From Delphinapterus leucas (lineage: Eukaryota; Chordata; Mammalia; Artiodactyla; Monodontidae), in the NCBI RefSeq assembly GCF_002288925.2, contig NW_022098049.1, positions 355,919 through 419,918 on the forward strand: a DNA stretch of 64,000 bases, in the 5' to 3' direction. Below the pieces are notes generated by a model. It saw nothing but the letters and a program-made list of their open reading frames with translations, ran no database searches and was not told where the DNA came from. Made by a program: the position numbers and the translations under genes. Position 1 is the first letter of the stretch. Every line of letters starts with the position of its first letter. This document shows positions 55,385 through 64,000 of this stretch, piece by piece.

Positions 55385-57515
55385 TCCACCTACCTCCATT
55401 TCAGTTCTCTGGGGAATTTTCTACTGTTTCAATATCAAAAGATTATAATAAGGATAAAAAAATGAGAATGCATATGCAAGAGTTTATGTACTTGAAAGCA
55501 CTATACATATTAATATTCATTCAACAAATAATGATAAGCAGCTACCATGCAAGTTACAATTGCCAGACTTTATTTCAACCAACACAGTGTATGGATACAG
55601 ACAGTTACTCCTGTGCTAAAAGTCAGAATTGTCCTCCATGACACCAGTGTCACAAAGTTAGCAATGTATCCAAAATATTTTCATTGCGTTTAATAACTCT
55701 GTCGATCATCTGTGAACATATAAAAATATTTTTGAATTAGTATGTATATCTTCATTCCCTACCTCTAGGGTAACAAGTTCCATATGTTTATTCTTAACTC
55801 GGTTGTCCTTTTGTTTGTGGCTTAAAGTCTTTCTCAGATTTCAAAGAATGTTTCTAGCATTCTGATCTATGAATGAGTTTATATTCAGTTTATTCAAATC
55901 CTTCATGATTGCATAGACTTCAGTTATATCTTTCTAAGTCTTTGTTTTCCCGTCTTCACAATTTAAAGAGTCATAATATTTTTGAAACTCTTTTTAGAAA
56001 GATTAGGTGTTGTCTGTGTAATGCCAAACAGCTGGCTGAAAATGGAATAAAGAAAGGAAACATCAGGATGTGTTCACATATCCAGCTGTTTGGCATTAGG
56101 TAACTGTGTTTCTAGTTCTCATCCATATATTCAGAGGGAGAGAATATGTGACCATCTCCTTCTGTCTCTAAAGGTTACTGAGTGGTGCAAGAGGACAATA
56201 GGGTTTAGAAATGATAAATCGGGGTGGGTGTCAGGGTATCAACACATCCAAAGAGGTGATTGGATTCAATTTCTGTTCTCTGCCTTTGAAACAATAAGAT
56301 GATTTTCCTCTAGTGACTTGCAGTGGCAGAAAACTGAAAGTGAGTTTCCAAAAAGGAAGCCTCCAAGAGTGTTTAGTAACCAGACGGGGGCTTTGTTGCT
56401 GTTGTGGTAGGTTTCAAGGTTAGGACATCCTGTGGTTTGCTAGGGATTAGAGAAAGTGGCCAGGAAGAAATATTAAGGAAGTGTTCTTGAAAACCCTTTT
56501 CTCAAATGAGGCCTAGTTGTCTAACTTGTATATAGTCACACTACTTTTGTCGTGTACTGCACAAGACATCTTACAAGATAAATTAGCTACAATATTTGGA
56601 TAATGGAAGAAAAAGGCCATTATAATATTACATGCAATGAGCAAAGTACTGCGGTTTCTAATTAAGTGCTCAAGTCTGTTGTACAATGAACTATTTGTTG
56701 AACTTTTAAAATATAATTTGGAATCTTTGAATAAATGACTTACAGCCATGCAATAAAAACAGAGACATTTATGCTGGAACACATGGATTGCATTATCTGT
56801 TCTGGGGCTTGCTTGCTCTTCCACTGACTGGGCCTGACTGCCTGGTATAGCAAGGAAGCAAGGAGCCAGGTGGCTTGGCAGGAAGGAAGGACCCTGCTCT
56901 ACCTTAGCTGACAGTAAGCCAAAGACCATTCTGAAAGGAATACTTAATTCAGATTAGCTATTGTCTGGGAGAGGGTACCTTCTGATATGGAAATGTTAGT
57001 GACATCAAGGACAAAGTAATTTCGGTAGGGCCCAGGGAACTAGGTAATATTTTAAGGATTCCTTGGGTCATGTTGTTCAACTACCCACTTCCTGAAATTC
57101 ACCTTCAGGGAGAAATTGAAACCCTTCCTTGTACATGGATATATAACTGAAGTACAAGAGAGCACATGCCAGCACGTTCATGCATATATTTTGATCCCCT
57201 TAACAGTCTTAAGTAATTTGAAGTTCCCGTTTACTTGGATGTCATGGCCAGAAACCACCTCTCAGTTCTCAGAAAAAAAAAAATACCTTAAAGATCCACA
57301 GAGGAGGCTCTAGAGGCTTCTTGGACATCAAACCTCTCTTACAAAACACTTTTGATGAGTCAAGTGTAAACAAATCAGATTCATAAAGGCCAAATTTTTC
57401 TTGACAAAATGAGCTTAGTAACAAGGGGATGGGGGTTGGGAGGAAGAAAGAAGAGGTGGGAGGGCAGGGTCTTGGGAAACATGTGCTGAGTTTCACTGAT
57501 CACAAAGTATTATAT
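55385..57515. other. Unique stretch containing a strong inverted repeat
   Basis: No repeat family recognised over about 2.1 kb except the inverted repeat at 56,019-56,098. The minus-strand frame of 138 codons at 56,513-56,929 has no domain or exon support. Confidence 0.4.
56019..56098. repeat. Perfect 17-bp inverted repeat, 46-base spacer
   Basis: TAATGCCAAACAGCTGG at 56,019-56,035 and its exact reverse complement CCAGCTGTTTGGCATTA at 56,082-56,098. The immediately flanking bases do not pair. No TSD and no other transposon feature is seen around it. Confidence 0.97.
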
Positions 57516-57524
57516 AAAGATTTC

Positions 57525-57526
<2 letters not shown>

Positions 57527-57555
<29 letters not shown>

Positions 57556-57557
57556 AC
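57527..57557 (-). mobile_element. 31-bp micro-retroinsertion (poly-A plus 9 bases)
   Basis: On the minus strand the insert is GTATGGCGC followed by about 22 A. An exact 11-bp direct repeat AAAGATTTCTT flanks it (57,516-57,526 and 57,558-57,568). The body resembles the last bases of short CHR SINEs ('tatggcc' or 'gcgtggcc' before the A-tail). I read it as an extremely 5'-truncated SINE or L1-mediated event. Confidence 0.85.
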
Positions 57558-57839
57558 AAAGATTTCTTGATACATAAACACAACCAGAGCTGGATTCGCT
57601 CAACACTGCTATTGTTCCAGAACGAAATCTGGTGATAATATTTGGTTCAGTTACTATTTAGTATTTGTGGTATTTGTCCAAAGTGACTAATACACAACCC
57701 CCCATGTCACAATTCTGCACAGTAATTGATACTACAAGTATCATTGGGAGCCTTTTTTTTTCTTTTTAAGAATTAAAACACTTTTTAGCTTAGGAAATGT
57801 GAATATAATCACATCTAGATTTCAGGAAGTACAAGTAAG

Positions 57840-58290
57840 GATTTCAGAAAAGGCTTCCTGTATAAAGGATATTTAAAATGAGTTTTAAAAGATATGAAGG
57901 ATTTAGCCATTCATAAAAATATGGTCATTTCAATAAGGTAAAAAAATGCTTCAAAGTACAATAAAACTGGATTGTATATTCAGGAAACTACAAATAGTCT
58001 AGATTCGTAGAATGTCAAATTTGAGAGGAGATAGAAGGTGATGAGATTGGAAAGGAAAGCAGGGCTATGATCATGGCCATATACTGAGGGTGATGATTAA
58101 CCTTAGAAAGATTGTTAATGAAGAAGAGGAGTGGTTCTATGAAACAACATGTTGGCTGCAGTGAGGAAAATGGATTCGATGGAGCTAAAACTGTAATCAG
58201 GGTAAAAGACTGTAAAAGATTTGAGTGATGTAGTATTCTAGGAAAGAGCTGAGATGCGATGACAAGATGGGGAGATTAAATAAAGACAAT
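57840..58290 (+). repeat. Ancient interspersed repeat, family not named
   Basis: 'gaaaaggcttcctgtataaaggatatttaaaatgag', 'gagaggagatagaaggtgatgagattggaaaggaaagcagggctatgatcatggcc', 'gttggctgcagtgaggaaaatggattcga', 'agagctgagatgcgatgacaag' follow the later part of the old pattern begun at 18,905. Confidence 0.55.
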
Positions 58291-58344
58291 CCCTTTCTCA
58301 AGTTACAATACTTGGAGCATGGAGAAGTAGTACAGGACTTTCCC

Positions 58345-58570
58345 ATAAGCACAGACTCTGGAACACAGGGTTTGGATTAGAAGTGTGGGTTTAAATTCCA
58401 CCATCATCGCTTACCAGCTGTGTGACCTTAGATAACTCATTTAGTTTCCCCATCTGTCAAATGGGGATGAAATATATCTTACTCATAGGGTTGTTATATG
58501 AAGATTAATTAAGTCAATATATAAAGCTCTTAAAAGAGTGTCTGGCAAAGAGTAAGCATTGTATTATTAG
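58345..58570 (+). repeat. MIR SINE, well preserved
   Basis: 'cttaccagctgtgtgaccttagataactcatttagtttccccatctgtcaaatggggatgaaatatatcttactcatagggttgttatatgaagattaa' and 'gtgtctggcaaagagtaagcat' are clear MIR sequence, plus orientation. Confidence 0.92.
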
Positions 58571-58574
58571 TGCT

Positions 58575-58770
58575 ACATACAAGTATCATGCCAAGTTCTT
58601 CATGTATATTTTCTAAGTTAACCTTTAAAATAACCTCATGAGAAGGGCACTGGCATCCTTATTTTTCAGATGACAATACTGCAGCTTGGAGAGTTTGCAT
58701 AACTTTTCCATAGTCACAGAGTTAGTAAGTAATAAAGACAGAGTATAAGCCTAGAGCCCCATGCTCTTAA
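58575..58770 (-). repeat. MIR SINE, tail-to-tail with previous
   Basis: 'tcatgccaagttcttcatgtatattttctaagttaacc', 'cctcatgagaagggcactggcatccttatttttcagatgacaatactgcagc', 'gtcacagagttagtaagtaataaagacagag' match reverse-complement MIR. It abuts the plus-strand MIR at 58,345-58,570. Confidence 0.85.
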
Positions 58771-58774
58771 CATT

Positions 58775-59240
58775 TTGTTTTGACTTTGGTGAAAATTCAG
58801 GCTTCCTTGTCTCTTAATAGGGAGAAACTTGGGAACAGTGTAGTGTGTATTATCCTACTCGTGTCAAGGACAGGCTGCATGTAGCACTACTCTTCATGGA
58901 GATGCCTTGCAATAGCAGAACATAGAGAAGTTAAAATTTAGGGCACCTGATTTAAATATCAGCTCCTCAATTTATGATTATTACTTGGAGAAATGTCTTC
59001 ATCTGGGTGTGGTTGAAGATGGAAGATAATCAAGTTGGACAAAGCTCTTTGTAAATGATAACATGTCAGATAAACCTTAGTCATTATTGTCCCCTTAAAA
59101 TGAGTGAAATAATAATCATGATCATGACTCCCTTTTTCTCAACCACCAAAGTAAGCCATAAACGAAAACCATCCCTCTCCAATATCATTGATTCTACATG
59201 TTCAGAAAGAACGTCTTCCATCACTTTGCACTGTAAAAAA
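58775..59240. other. Unique stretch, nothing recognised
   Basis: No repeat or gene identified. Confidence 0.4.
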
Positions 59241-59253
59241 ATTTGAAAAGGTA

Positions 59254-59464
59254 GGGCTTCCCTGGTGGCGCAGTGGTTGAGAGTCTGCCTGCAGATGCAG
59301 GGGACACGGGTTCGTGCCCCGGTCCGGGAAGATCCCACATGCTGCGGAGCGGCTGGGCCCGTGAGCCATAGCCGCTCAGCCTGCGCATCCGCAGCACATG
59401 CTCCGAAAGAAGAAAGCCAAAAAAATAATGAGGCTTCTGTACACCAAAAAAAAAAAAAAAAAAA
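59254..59464 (+). mobile_element. CHR-type SINE with atypical 3' body
   Basis: Begins GGGCTTCCCTGGTGGCGCAG, B box GGTTCGTGCCC, 'gatcccacatgctgcggagcggctgggcccgtgagccatagccgctcagcctgcgcatcc'. From about 59,391 it departs from the other copies, with 'aaagaagaaagccaaaaaaataatgaggcttctgtacacc' in place of the usual 'gagaggcc...gcgtaccgc', then poly-A. Exact 10-bp TSD TGAAAAGGTA at 59,244-59,253 and 59,465-59,474. Confidence 0.95.
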
Positions 59465-59474
59465 TGAAAAGGTA

Positions 59475-59780
59475 ACTGTGTTGCATCTTACCTCCTTCCA
59501 GCCAGCACAACTTTCGTATGACTCAAACATTATTCTATATCATTTATGGTATAAATTAAAGCTCCTTCAAGACAGGAGGAGACAGCAATTAGACCATCAG
59601 AGAGCAGCTCCAAGTTTCCTAAAATAAGACCTTTGGTTCCTTAGAAGATCCTTGAGCATATTTCCAAGGGTCCGTGAGGATTTTTCATTTGGCAATTTCA
59701 TATCAGTGGCAATCTAAAATATGTACATAAGCATATTTTTTGACCATCTGATGGCAACCTCACAACTAATAATTGTCGCC
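59475..59780. other. Unique stretch, nothing recognised
   Basis: No repeat or gene identified between two SINEs. Confidence 0.4.
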
Positions 59781-59792
59781 ATATTCAAAGAC

Positions 59793-59916
59793 TTTTTTTT
59801 TTCTCAGTTTTTGGCTGCGTGGAATGTAGGATCCTAGTTCCGCAACCAGGGATCGAACCTGTGCCCCCTGCATTGGAAGCATGGAGTCTTAACCACTGGA
59901 CCACCAGGAAAGTCCC
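59793..59916 (-). mobile_element. CHR SINE, short form
   Basis: On the minus strand: GGGACTTTCCTGGTGGTCCA, 'cacaggttcgatccctggttgcgg', 'ctaggatcctacattccacgcagccaaaaa'. Exact 8-bp TSD TCAAAGAC at 59,785-59,792 and 59,917-59,924. Confidence 0.93.
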
Positions 59917-59924
59917 TCAAAGAC

Positions 59925-60470
59925 ATTAATAGTGTTTTTGTTTTGAGTTTGTTATACCCCGCTAGTTCTACTTTACTGTGGGCTAAAGTGGAAAAAAAAA
60001 AAATGGAGGCAGAATTACTATGTAAATGGTGAATTTCTGCCAAGTGAGGGCCAAATGACATCATGTTATGCTTTTGCAGTAGTTGGAACAGAGAAAAGAG
60101 GTGGAAAAAATGACCAGTCTCACAACACACAGATGTCTGGGCATGATGGCCGCAAAAGATCTTGAACGTTAGCAGTGAGTACCATGTTCCTTTGTGAGTG
60201 GTTTTTAGTTTCAAGTAAAAAACAACATCCATCACATTAAGTAAATGTTACTAAATTAAATTTTACTGGGTTGCATCTTTTGTCTGCATATAATTAGTAA
60301 ATGTGTTTGAATTTTATAAGTTAAATGATTTATAGGCATAAGAAGTTATATCTAGGTTTAGATTTGCACACATTTTAGCAACATTGTAATAAAAATCATT
60401 TAAATCAACATCAATATTAAACTGAACTTTTGTTTTTTCTAAGTCTGTCCGTTACTCAACTTTGAGAAAA
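59925..60470. other. Unique stretch, nothing recognised
   Basis: No repeat or gene identified. Confidence 0.4.
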
Positions 60471-60474
60471 GTAA

Positions 60475-60595
60475 AATAATGGAAAAGAACACAGGCTTTG
60501 GAATCAGAACTGAGTTCAAGACCCAGTTCTTCTATTCCCTGTCTGTGTCGTCTTGGGTGAATTGCTTGACTTTTCCAAGCCTTAACTTCTTTTCT
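60475..60595 (+). repeat. MIR fragment
   Basis: 'aacacaggctttggaatcagaactgagttcaagacccagttcttctattccctgtctgtgtcgtcttgggtgaattgcttgac' matches MIR in plus orientation. Confidence 0.85.
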
Positions 60596-60624
60596 AGGAG
60601 GTATTCATTACAATAATCACAAAC

Positions 60625-61130
60625 ACATATTCAATTTGTCCTATGTGCAAGAAATGTTTAAAGTACTGAATCTAATTAACTCTTACTGTTAAAACAGTCC
60701 TATGTATATTTTCTAAGTTAATTTTTTTTTTTAAAGATAATTTTTATTTTATGAGATCAGTCAGGAATAGGTTTTTTTTTTCTTTTTTGCGGTACGCGGG
60801 CCTCTCGCTGTTGTGGCCTGTCCCGTTGCGGAGCACAGGCTCCGGACGTGCAGGCCCAGCAGCCATGGCTCATGTGCCCAGACGCTCTGTGGCATGTGGG
60901 ATCCTCCCAGACCGGGGCACGAACCCGTGTCCCCTGCATCGGCAGGCAGACTCTCAACCACTGCACCACCAGGGAAGCCCTTCTAAGTTAATTTTTTAAA
61001 TAACCTCCTAAGAAGGTTATTTACATTTATTTGTATTTACAGGTGAAGAAACTGAGGCATAGAAATACTAAGCAATTTGTACAAAATCAACAGCTATTAG
61101 AACATCTAGATAATCTGACACTAGAGTGTA
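60625..61130 (-). repeat. MIR, minus strand, split by a CHR SINE
   Basis: 'ctatgtgcaagaaatgtttaaagtactgaatctaattaactc' precedes the SINE (60,728-60,980); after it 'aataacctcctaagaaggttattt', 'caggtgaagaaactgaggcatagaaatactaagcaatttgtac' completes a reverse-complement MIR. Part of the core seems duplicated before the SINE. Tail-to-tail with the MIR at 60,475-60,595. Confidence 0.75.
60728..60980 (-). mobile_element. CHR-2-type SINE with extra 3' segment
   Basis: On the minus strand the SINE runs GGGCTTCCCTGGTGGTGCAG, 'gggttcgtgccccggtctggg', 'gggcacatgagccatggctgctgggcctgcacgtccgg', 'gagaggcccgcgtaccgc', then an A-run (60,772-60,787). Instead of ending there it continues with 39 non-SINE bases (60,733-60,771) and a second A-run, before an exact 17-bp TSD TTCTAAGTTAATTTTTT (60,711-60,727 and 60,981-60,997). 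Confidence 0.94.
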
Positions 61131-61134
61131 CTTA

Positions 61135-61440
61135 GTTACACTGCCTTTCAAACATCCACTATGGTTTCTAAATACATTTACATTATATATGTTCCTATGC
61201 AGCTTTCCAGGATTAGTTTCTGAGCTCTGCCCTGACACAAGTTCCATGATTGCCTCTGTCCAAACTGATAGAAGCACATTTGGGGAAAACCTGGGAACAG
61301 TTCCAGAGAAAATCGCTACTGGTGTCAGCATGAAGTCTAATTCTTACTGAATGTTTACTAACCATTGCACGCTGTGCTTAGCAATTTACATGATTATCTT
61401 ACGAGAATATTAAACAACGCTGCTAAAAACCATTTCATTT
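61135..61440. other. Unique stretch, nothing recognised
   Basis: No repeat or gene identified. Confidence 0.4.
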
Positions 61441-61441
61441 A

Positions 61442-61972
61442 AAAAGGAAACTTTTCTAAGTCTAAATAATATTCCAGTGTATGTATATGCCACATTTTCT
61501 TTATCCATTGACCTGTAGATGGACACTGAGCTTGTGTCCATTACTCGGCTATTGTGAATTGCACTGCGGTAAACATGGGGGTACAGATATCTCTTCAAGA
61601 TCCTGATTTCAGTTCCTTTGAATATGTATCCCGAAGTGGGATTGCTGGATTATATGGAGATCCTGCCATCTGTCACAACATAGATGAATTTGGAGGACAT
61701 AACGCTAAGTGAAATAAGCCAAATACAGAAGGATATATACTACATGATACCATTTATAAGAACAGCCTAAAATAGTCAATCTCATAAAAATAGAGAGTAG
61801 AATGATGGTTGACAGAGGCTGGGAGGAAGAAGAAATGTGGAGATGTTGGCCAAAGGGTGCAAAATTTCAGTTATGCAAGATAAATAAATTCTGGAGATGT
61901 AAAGCACAGCATGGTGACAATAGTTAACAATACTGTTCTGTATACTTGAAATTTGCTAAGCAGACCAAAATC
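61442..61972. mobile_element. Old L1 3' end with 5' inversion (twin priming)
   Basis: 61,442 to about 61,660 is L1 in minus orientation ('aataatattccagtgtatgtatatgccacattttctttatcc', 'gaagtgggattgctggatt'). About 61,661-61,972 is the next part of the same L1 in plus orientation ('cctgccatctgtcacaacatagatgaatttggaggacataacgctaagtgaaataagcc', 'tctggagatgtaaagcacagcatggtgacaatagttaac', 'tgtatacttgaaatttgctaa'). This head-inverted layout is the hallmark of twin priming. Confidence 0.85.
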
Positions 61973-61979
61973 GTACCAG

Positions 61980-62690
61980 AAAGTCTCTGAAAATTAGATT
62001 GTCATTGGAATCACAGCTCACAGAAGGAGGCAGGGCCTATGTGCTAAACCTAAACAGGGTGACTGATACTCAGAATCTCCTAACGTAATAGCCTAAATGT
62101 CTAGGAAATCATCCTTCATACCAGAAAAATCACACCTTGAATAAGAAAACACAATCAAGTAGTACCAGCACTGAGATAAATCAGATGTTAAAATGATCTG
62201 ACAAGGATTTTAAAGCAACCACCATAAAATGATTCAACAAGCCATTACGAATTCTCTTAAACAAATGAGAAAGTGGTTAGATCTCAGCTAGAACTAATTG
62301 AGTTCAGTAAGGTCATAGGGTAAAGATCAACACCTAAAATTAATAATATTTTTACATAATAAAATGAACACATGAAGCTGAAATTAAAAACAAAATACTA
62401 TTTACAAATTGCTTTAAAGAAAATGAAATACTTAGATACAAATCTAACAAAGTATGTATCAATATCCTGAAAATAGCAAGAGATTTTTTTTATTGAACAA
62501 AGCAGTCAAACAAATACTGATGAACGAATCCCCTCCACTAAGTTAGCCAATGTGGGTGATACAAAGAAAGTCCAGCCTTGGACTATTTTCTGAGAGCTTA
62601 GGATGTAAATCAGGAAGTAAAACAAGCATGAATAAGAGAGCTTCTACAAGAGAATGGAAGTGACATGGAATAATACAAAAGCTTGAGATT
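61980..62690. other. Unique stretch, nothing clearly recognised
   Basis: No repeat family or gene identified with confidence. Confidence 0.35.
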
Positions 62691-62694
62691 AGTA

Positions 62695-62882
62695 AAGTGG
62701 AAAATATGTGTTTCAATCCCAGATCTTCTACAACTAAAGCAGTGCTGGGAGGGAATTTAAGATTTGTGTGTAGATTTAGCAAATTCTTAAAATCTGCAAG
62801 CCCCATTTCCCTCATCCATAGAATGGAGCTAATAATAGCTACTCACAGTACTGCAAAGATTATATGAAATAACCTATTTGGG
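62695..62882 (+). repeat. MIR SINE fragment
   Basis: 'agcaaattcttaaaatctgcaagccccatttccctcatccatagaatggagctaataatagctactcacagtactgcaaagattatatgaaataa' follows MIR, plus orientation. Confidence 0.75.
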
Positions 62883-62894
62883 CTAACACTCAAG

Positions 62895-63112
62895 TACTCA
62901 CTCTGGTTCAGTCACCCTCCAGGTATTACCACATGTATGTTTGCATCATCCCTAAGAATTAGGTATGACCATCATTCCCACCTTACAGATAAAGTAAACT
63001 TCAGGGTAATTATTTTCCCCAAGGTGTCACAGTTATTAAACAACAAAAGTGGGTTCCAACTCGTATCTCTGTGAACCTAGAGCCCAAATTCTTAGCTGCT
63101 ACATGCTATTAC
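62895..63112 (-). repeat. MIR SINE fragment, tail-to-tail with previous
   Basis: 'catcatccctaagaattaggtatgaccatcattcccaccttacagataaagtaaacttcagggtaattattttccccaaggtgtcacagttatt' follows reverse-complement MIR. Confidence 0.75.
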
Positions 63113-63114
63113 CT

Positions 63115-63885
63115 GGCAATTCTGGTTTGTTTTTGGTTTTGTTCATTATCTCACTTTTTTTTTTTTCTTTCAAAAATCACTATGCTGAGGGCTGGAATGG
63201 GATGATGGGCACATAGAACAGATTATTAGTCTAAGCTCTCTTTTAAAAAAAAGTTCATTTTCTAAAAAAGACATATTAAGTTGTATACCCCACTCTTTGC
63301 CTCTATTCCCCCCGCCACCTTCATTAGATTTTAATTCCTAAATCACTCCCATATACAATTTGTTTAATTCCTATAGGGCTTAATGCCCTGTATGTCAGGT
63401 GGCATTTTTATTTTCCTGTTTGGCAGGAAGAACTCAACTTTTCTCTACTACCGACACCTCTCATTCCCATTGTATCAAACATGCTTGTGGAGAAAGTAAA
63501 GCAAAATCTTAACCTTACACCTCCAATTTCCGCTTTCCCAGAAAGTATCTAGAGACATATTCAGTAGGACATAATTGAAGAGATGCACCTGTGGGACATC
63601 CCCTCGAGGAGACTCCCACCAGAGAGAACCAAAGCTCACGGAAGATAATTCCTGTTTTTAATCTCTGGATTTCAAGACTTCACCTATAAAAATATAGCTT
63701 GAGCTTGGCTTCCATTTATAAAGTATAAAACCTGTATATTTTAGACATACCTATAAAATACTAAAGGTTTCAGTTATTAAGGCTCATAGAATGCTTTCTG
63801 AGGACAATTTTTACATTATATTATAGGTAATAATTGTTTATCAGAGTGATTGATAGACCCTGTGATCCTCACATAGGTCACATTA
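63115..63885. other. Unique stretch, nothing recognised
   Basis: No repeat family or gene identified. Confidence 0.4.
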
Positions 63886-63887
63886 CC

Positions 63888-63998
63888 TGGGAGGACACAA
63901 TGGTATTTATTTATCTTTGAATGTTCAGCTTGGTATGGTGGCTAGCACATGAGAGACAGTCAAATATTTGTCAATTCACTGACTGAATGAATATATGA
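63888..63998 (+). repeat. L2 LINE 3'-end fragment
   Basis: 'atttatttatctttgaatgttcagcttggtatggtggctagcacatgagagacagtcaaatatttgtcaattcactgactgaatgaat' follows the L2 3' terminus. It runs to the end of the window. Confidence 0.65.
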
Positions 63999-64000
63999 AT

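Noticed and set aside
56513..56929. 138-codon minus-strand reading frame
   Set aside because: No domain recognised, low-complexity features absent but no exon signals; most likely chance.

Overview
The window is 64 kb of mammalian nuclear DNA that I read as cetacean (whale or dolphin). The main evidence is at least eleven tRNA-derived SINEs of the CHR type (head like a tRNA gene, A and B boxes, poly-A tail), several with intact target-site duplications (TSDs). There are also L1 copies whose 3' ends match artiodactyl/cetacean L1s. CHR SINEs occur in cetaceans, hippos and ruminants. No BovB LINE or Bov-tA/ART2-type SINE is seen, which argues against a ruminant. Hippo cannot be excluded from sequence alone.

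I found no convincing host gene, exon, tRNA, rRNA or structured RNA gene. The window looks intergenic or deep intronic. All long reading frames belong to L1 retrotransposons; the remaining frames are short, lack recognisable domains, or come from low-complexity DNA.

Layout. 0.1-3 kb: MIR and CHR SINEs, AT microsatellites, and a diverged 150-bp local duplication. 3.09-8.45 kb: a minus-strand L1 with both natural ends, a CpG-rich 5' UTR and a perfect 13-bp TSD, but with the reverse transcriptase deleted and ORF1 broken. 8.5-20 kb: mostly unique DNA with MIR fragments, a 700-bp hAT-type DNA transposon fossil and one SINE. 20-30 kb: old L1M pieces, two inverted CHR-2 SINEs, an MLT1-type LTR and microsatellites. 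31.9-33.05 kb: a 5'-truncated L1 of a second 3'-end lineage. 34.4-38.4 kb: repeat-poor unique DNA. 38.49-41.48 kb: a 5'-truncated L1 with a nearly open reverse-transcriptase frame. 44-46 kb: two MaLR LTRs, one with its 5-bp TSD. 49-55 kb: a polypurine tract, nested L1s, two SINEs, an MLT1 LTR and short L1 3' ends. 55-64 kb: a perfect 17-bp inverted repeat, a 31-bp micro-retroinsertion, three tail-to-tail MIR pairs, a SINE that appears to carry a 3' transduction, and an L1 inverted by twin priming.

The elements do not form a pathway. They record successive waves of retrotransposition: ancient L2/MIR/L1M/MaLR/hAT, then cetartiodactyl L1 and CHR SINEs. The CHR SINEs were presumably mobilised by L1 machinery, as the A-tails and TSDs indicate. 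I found no undescribed biological system. The most unusual items are the SINE with extra 3' sequence (60.7 kb), the perfect inverted repeat (56.0 kb), the micro-insertion (57.5 kb) and the local duplication (0.15/1.1 kb).
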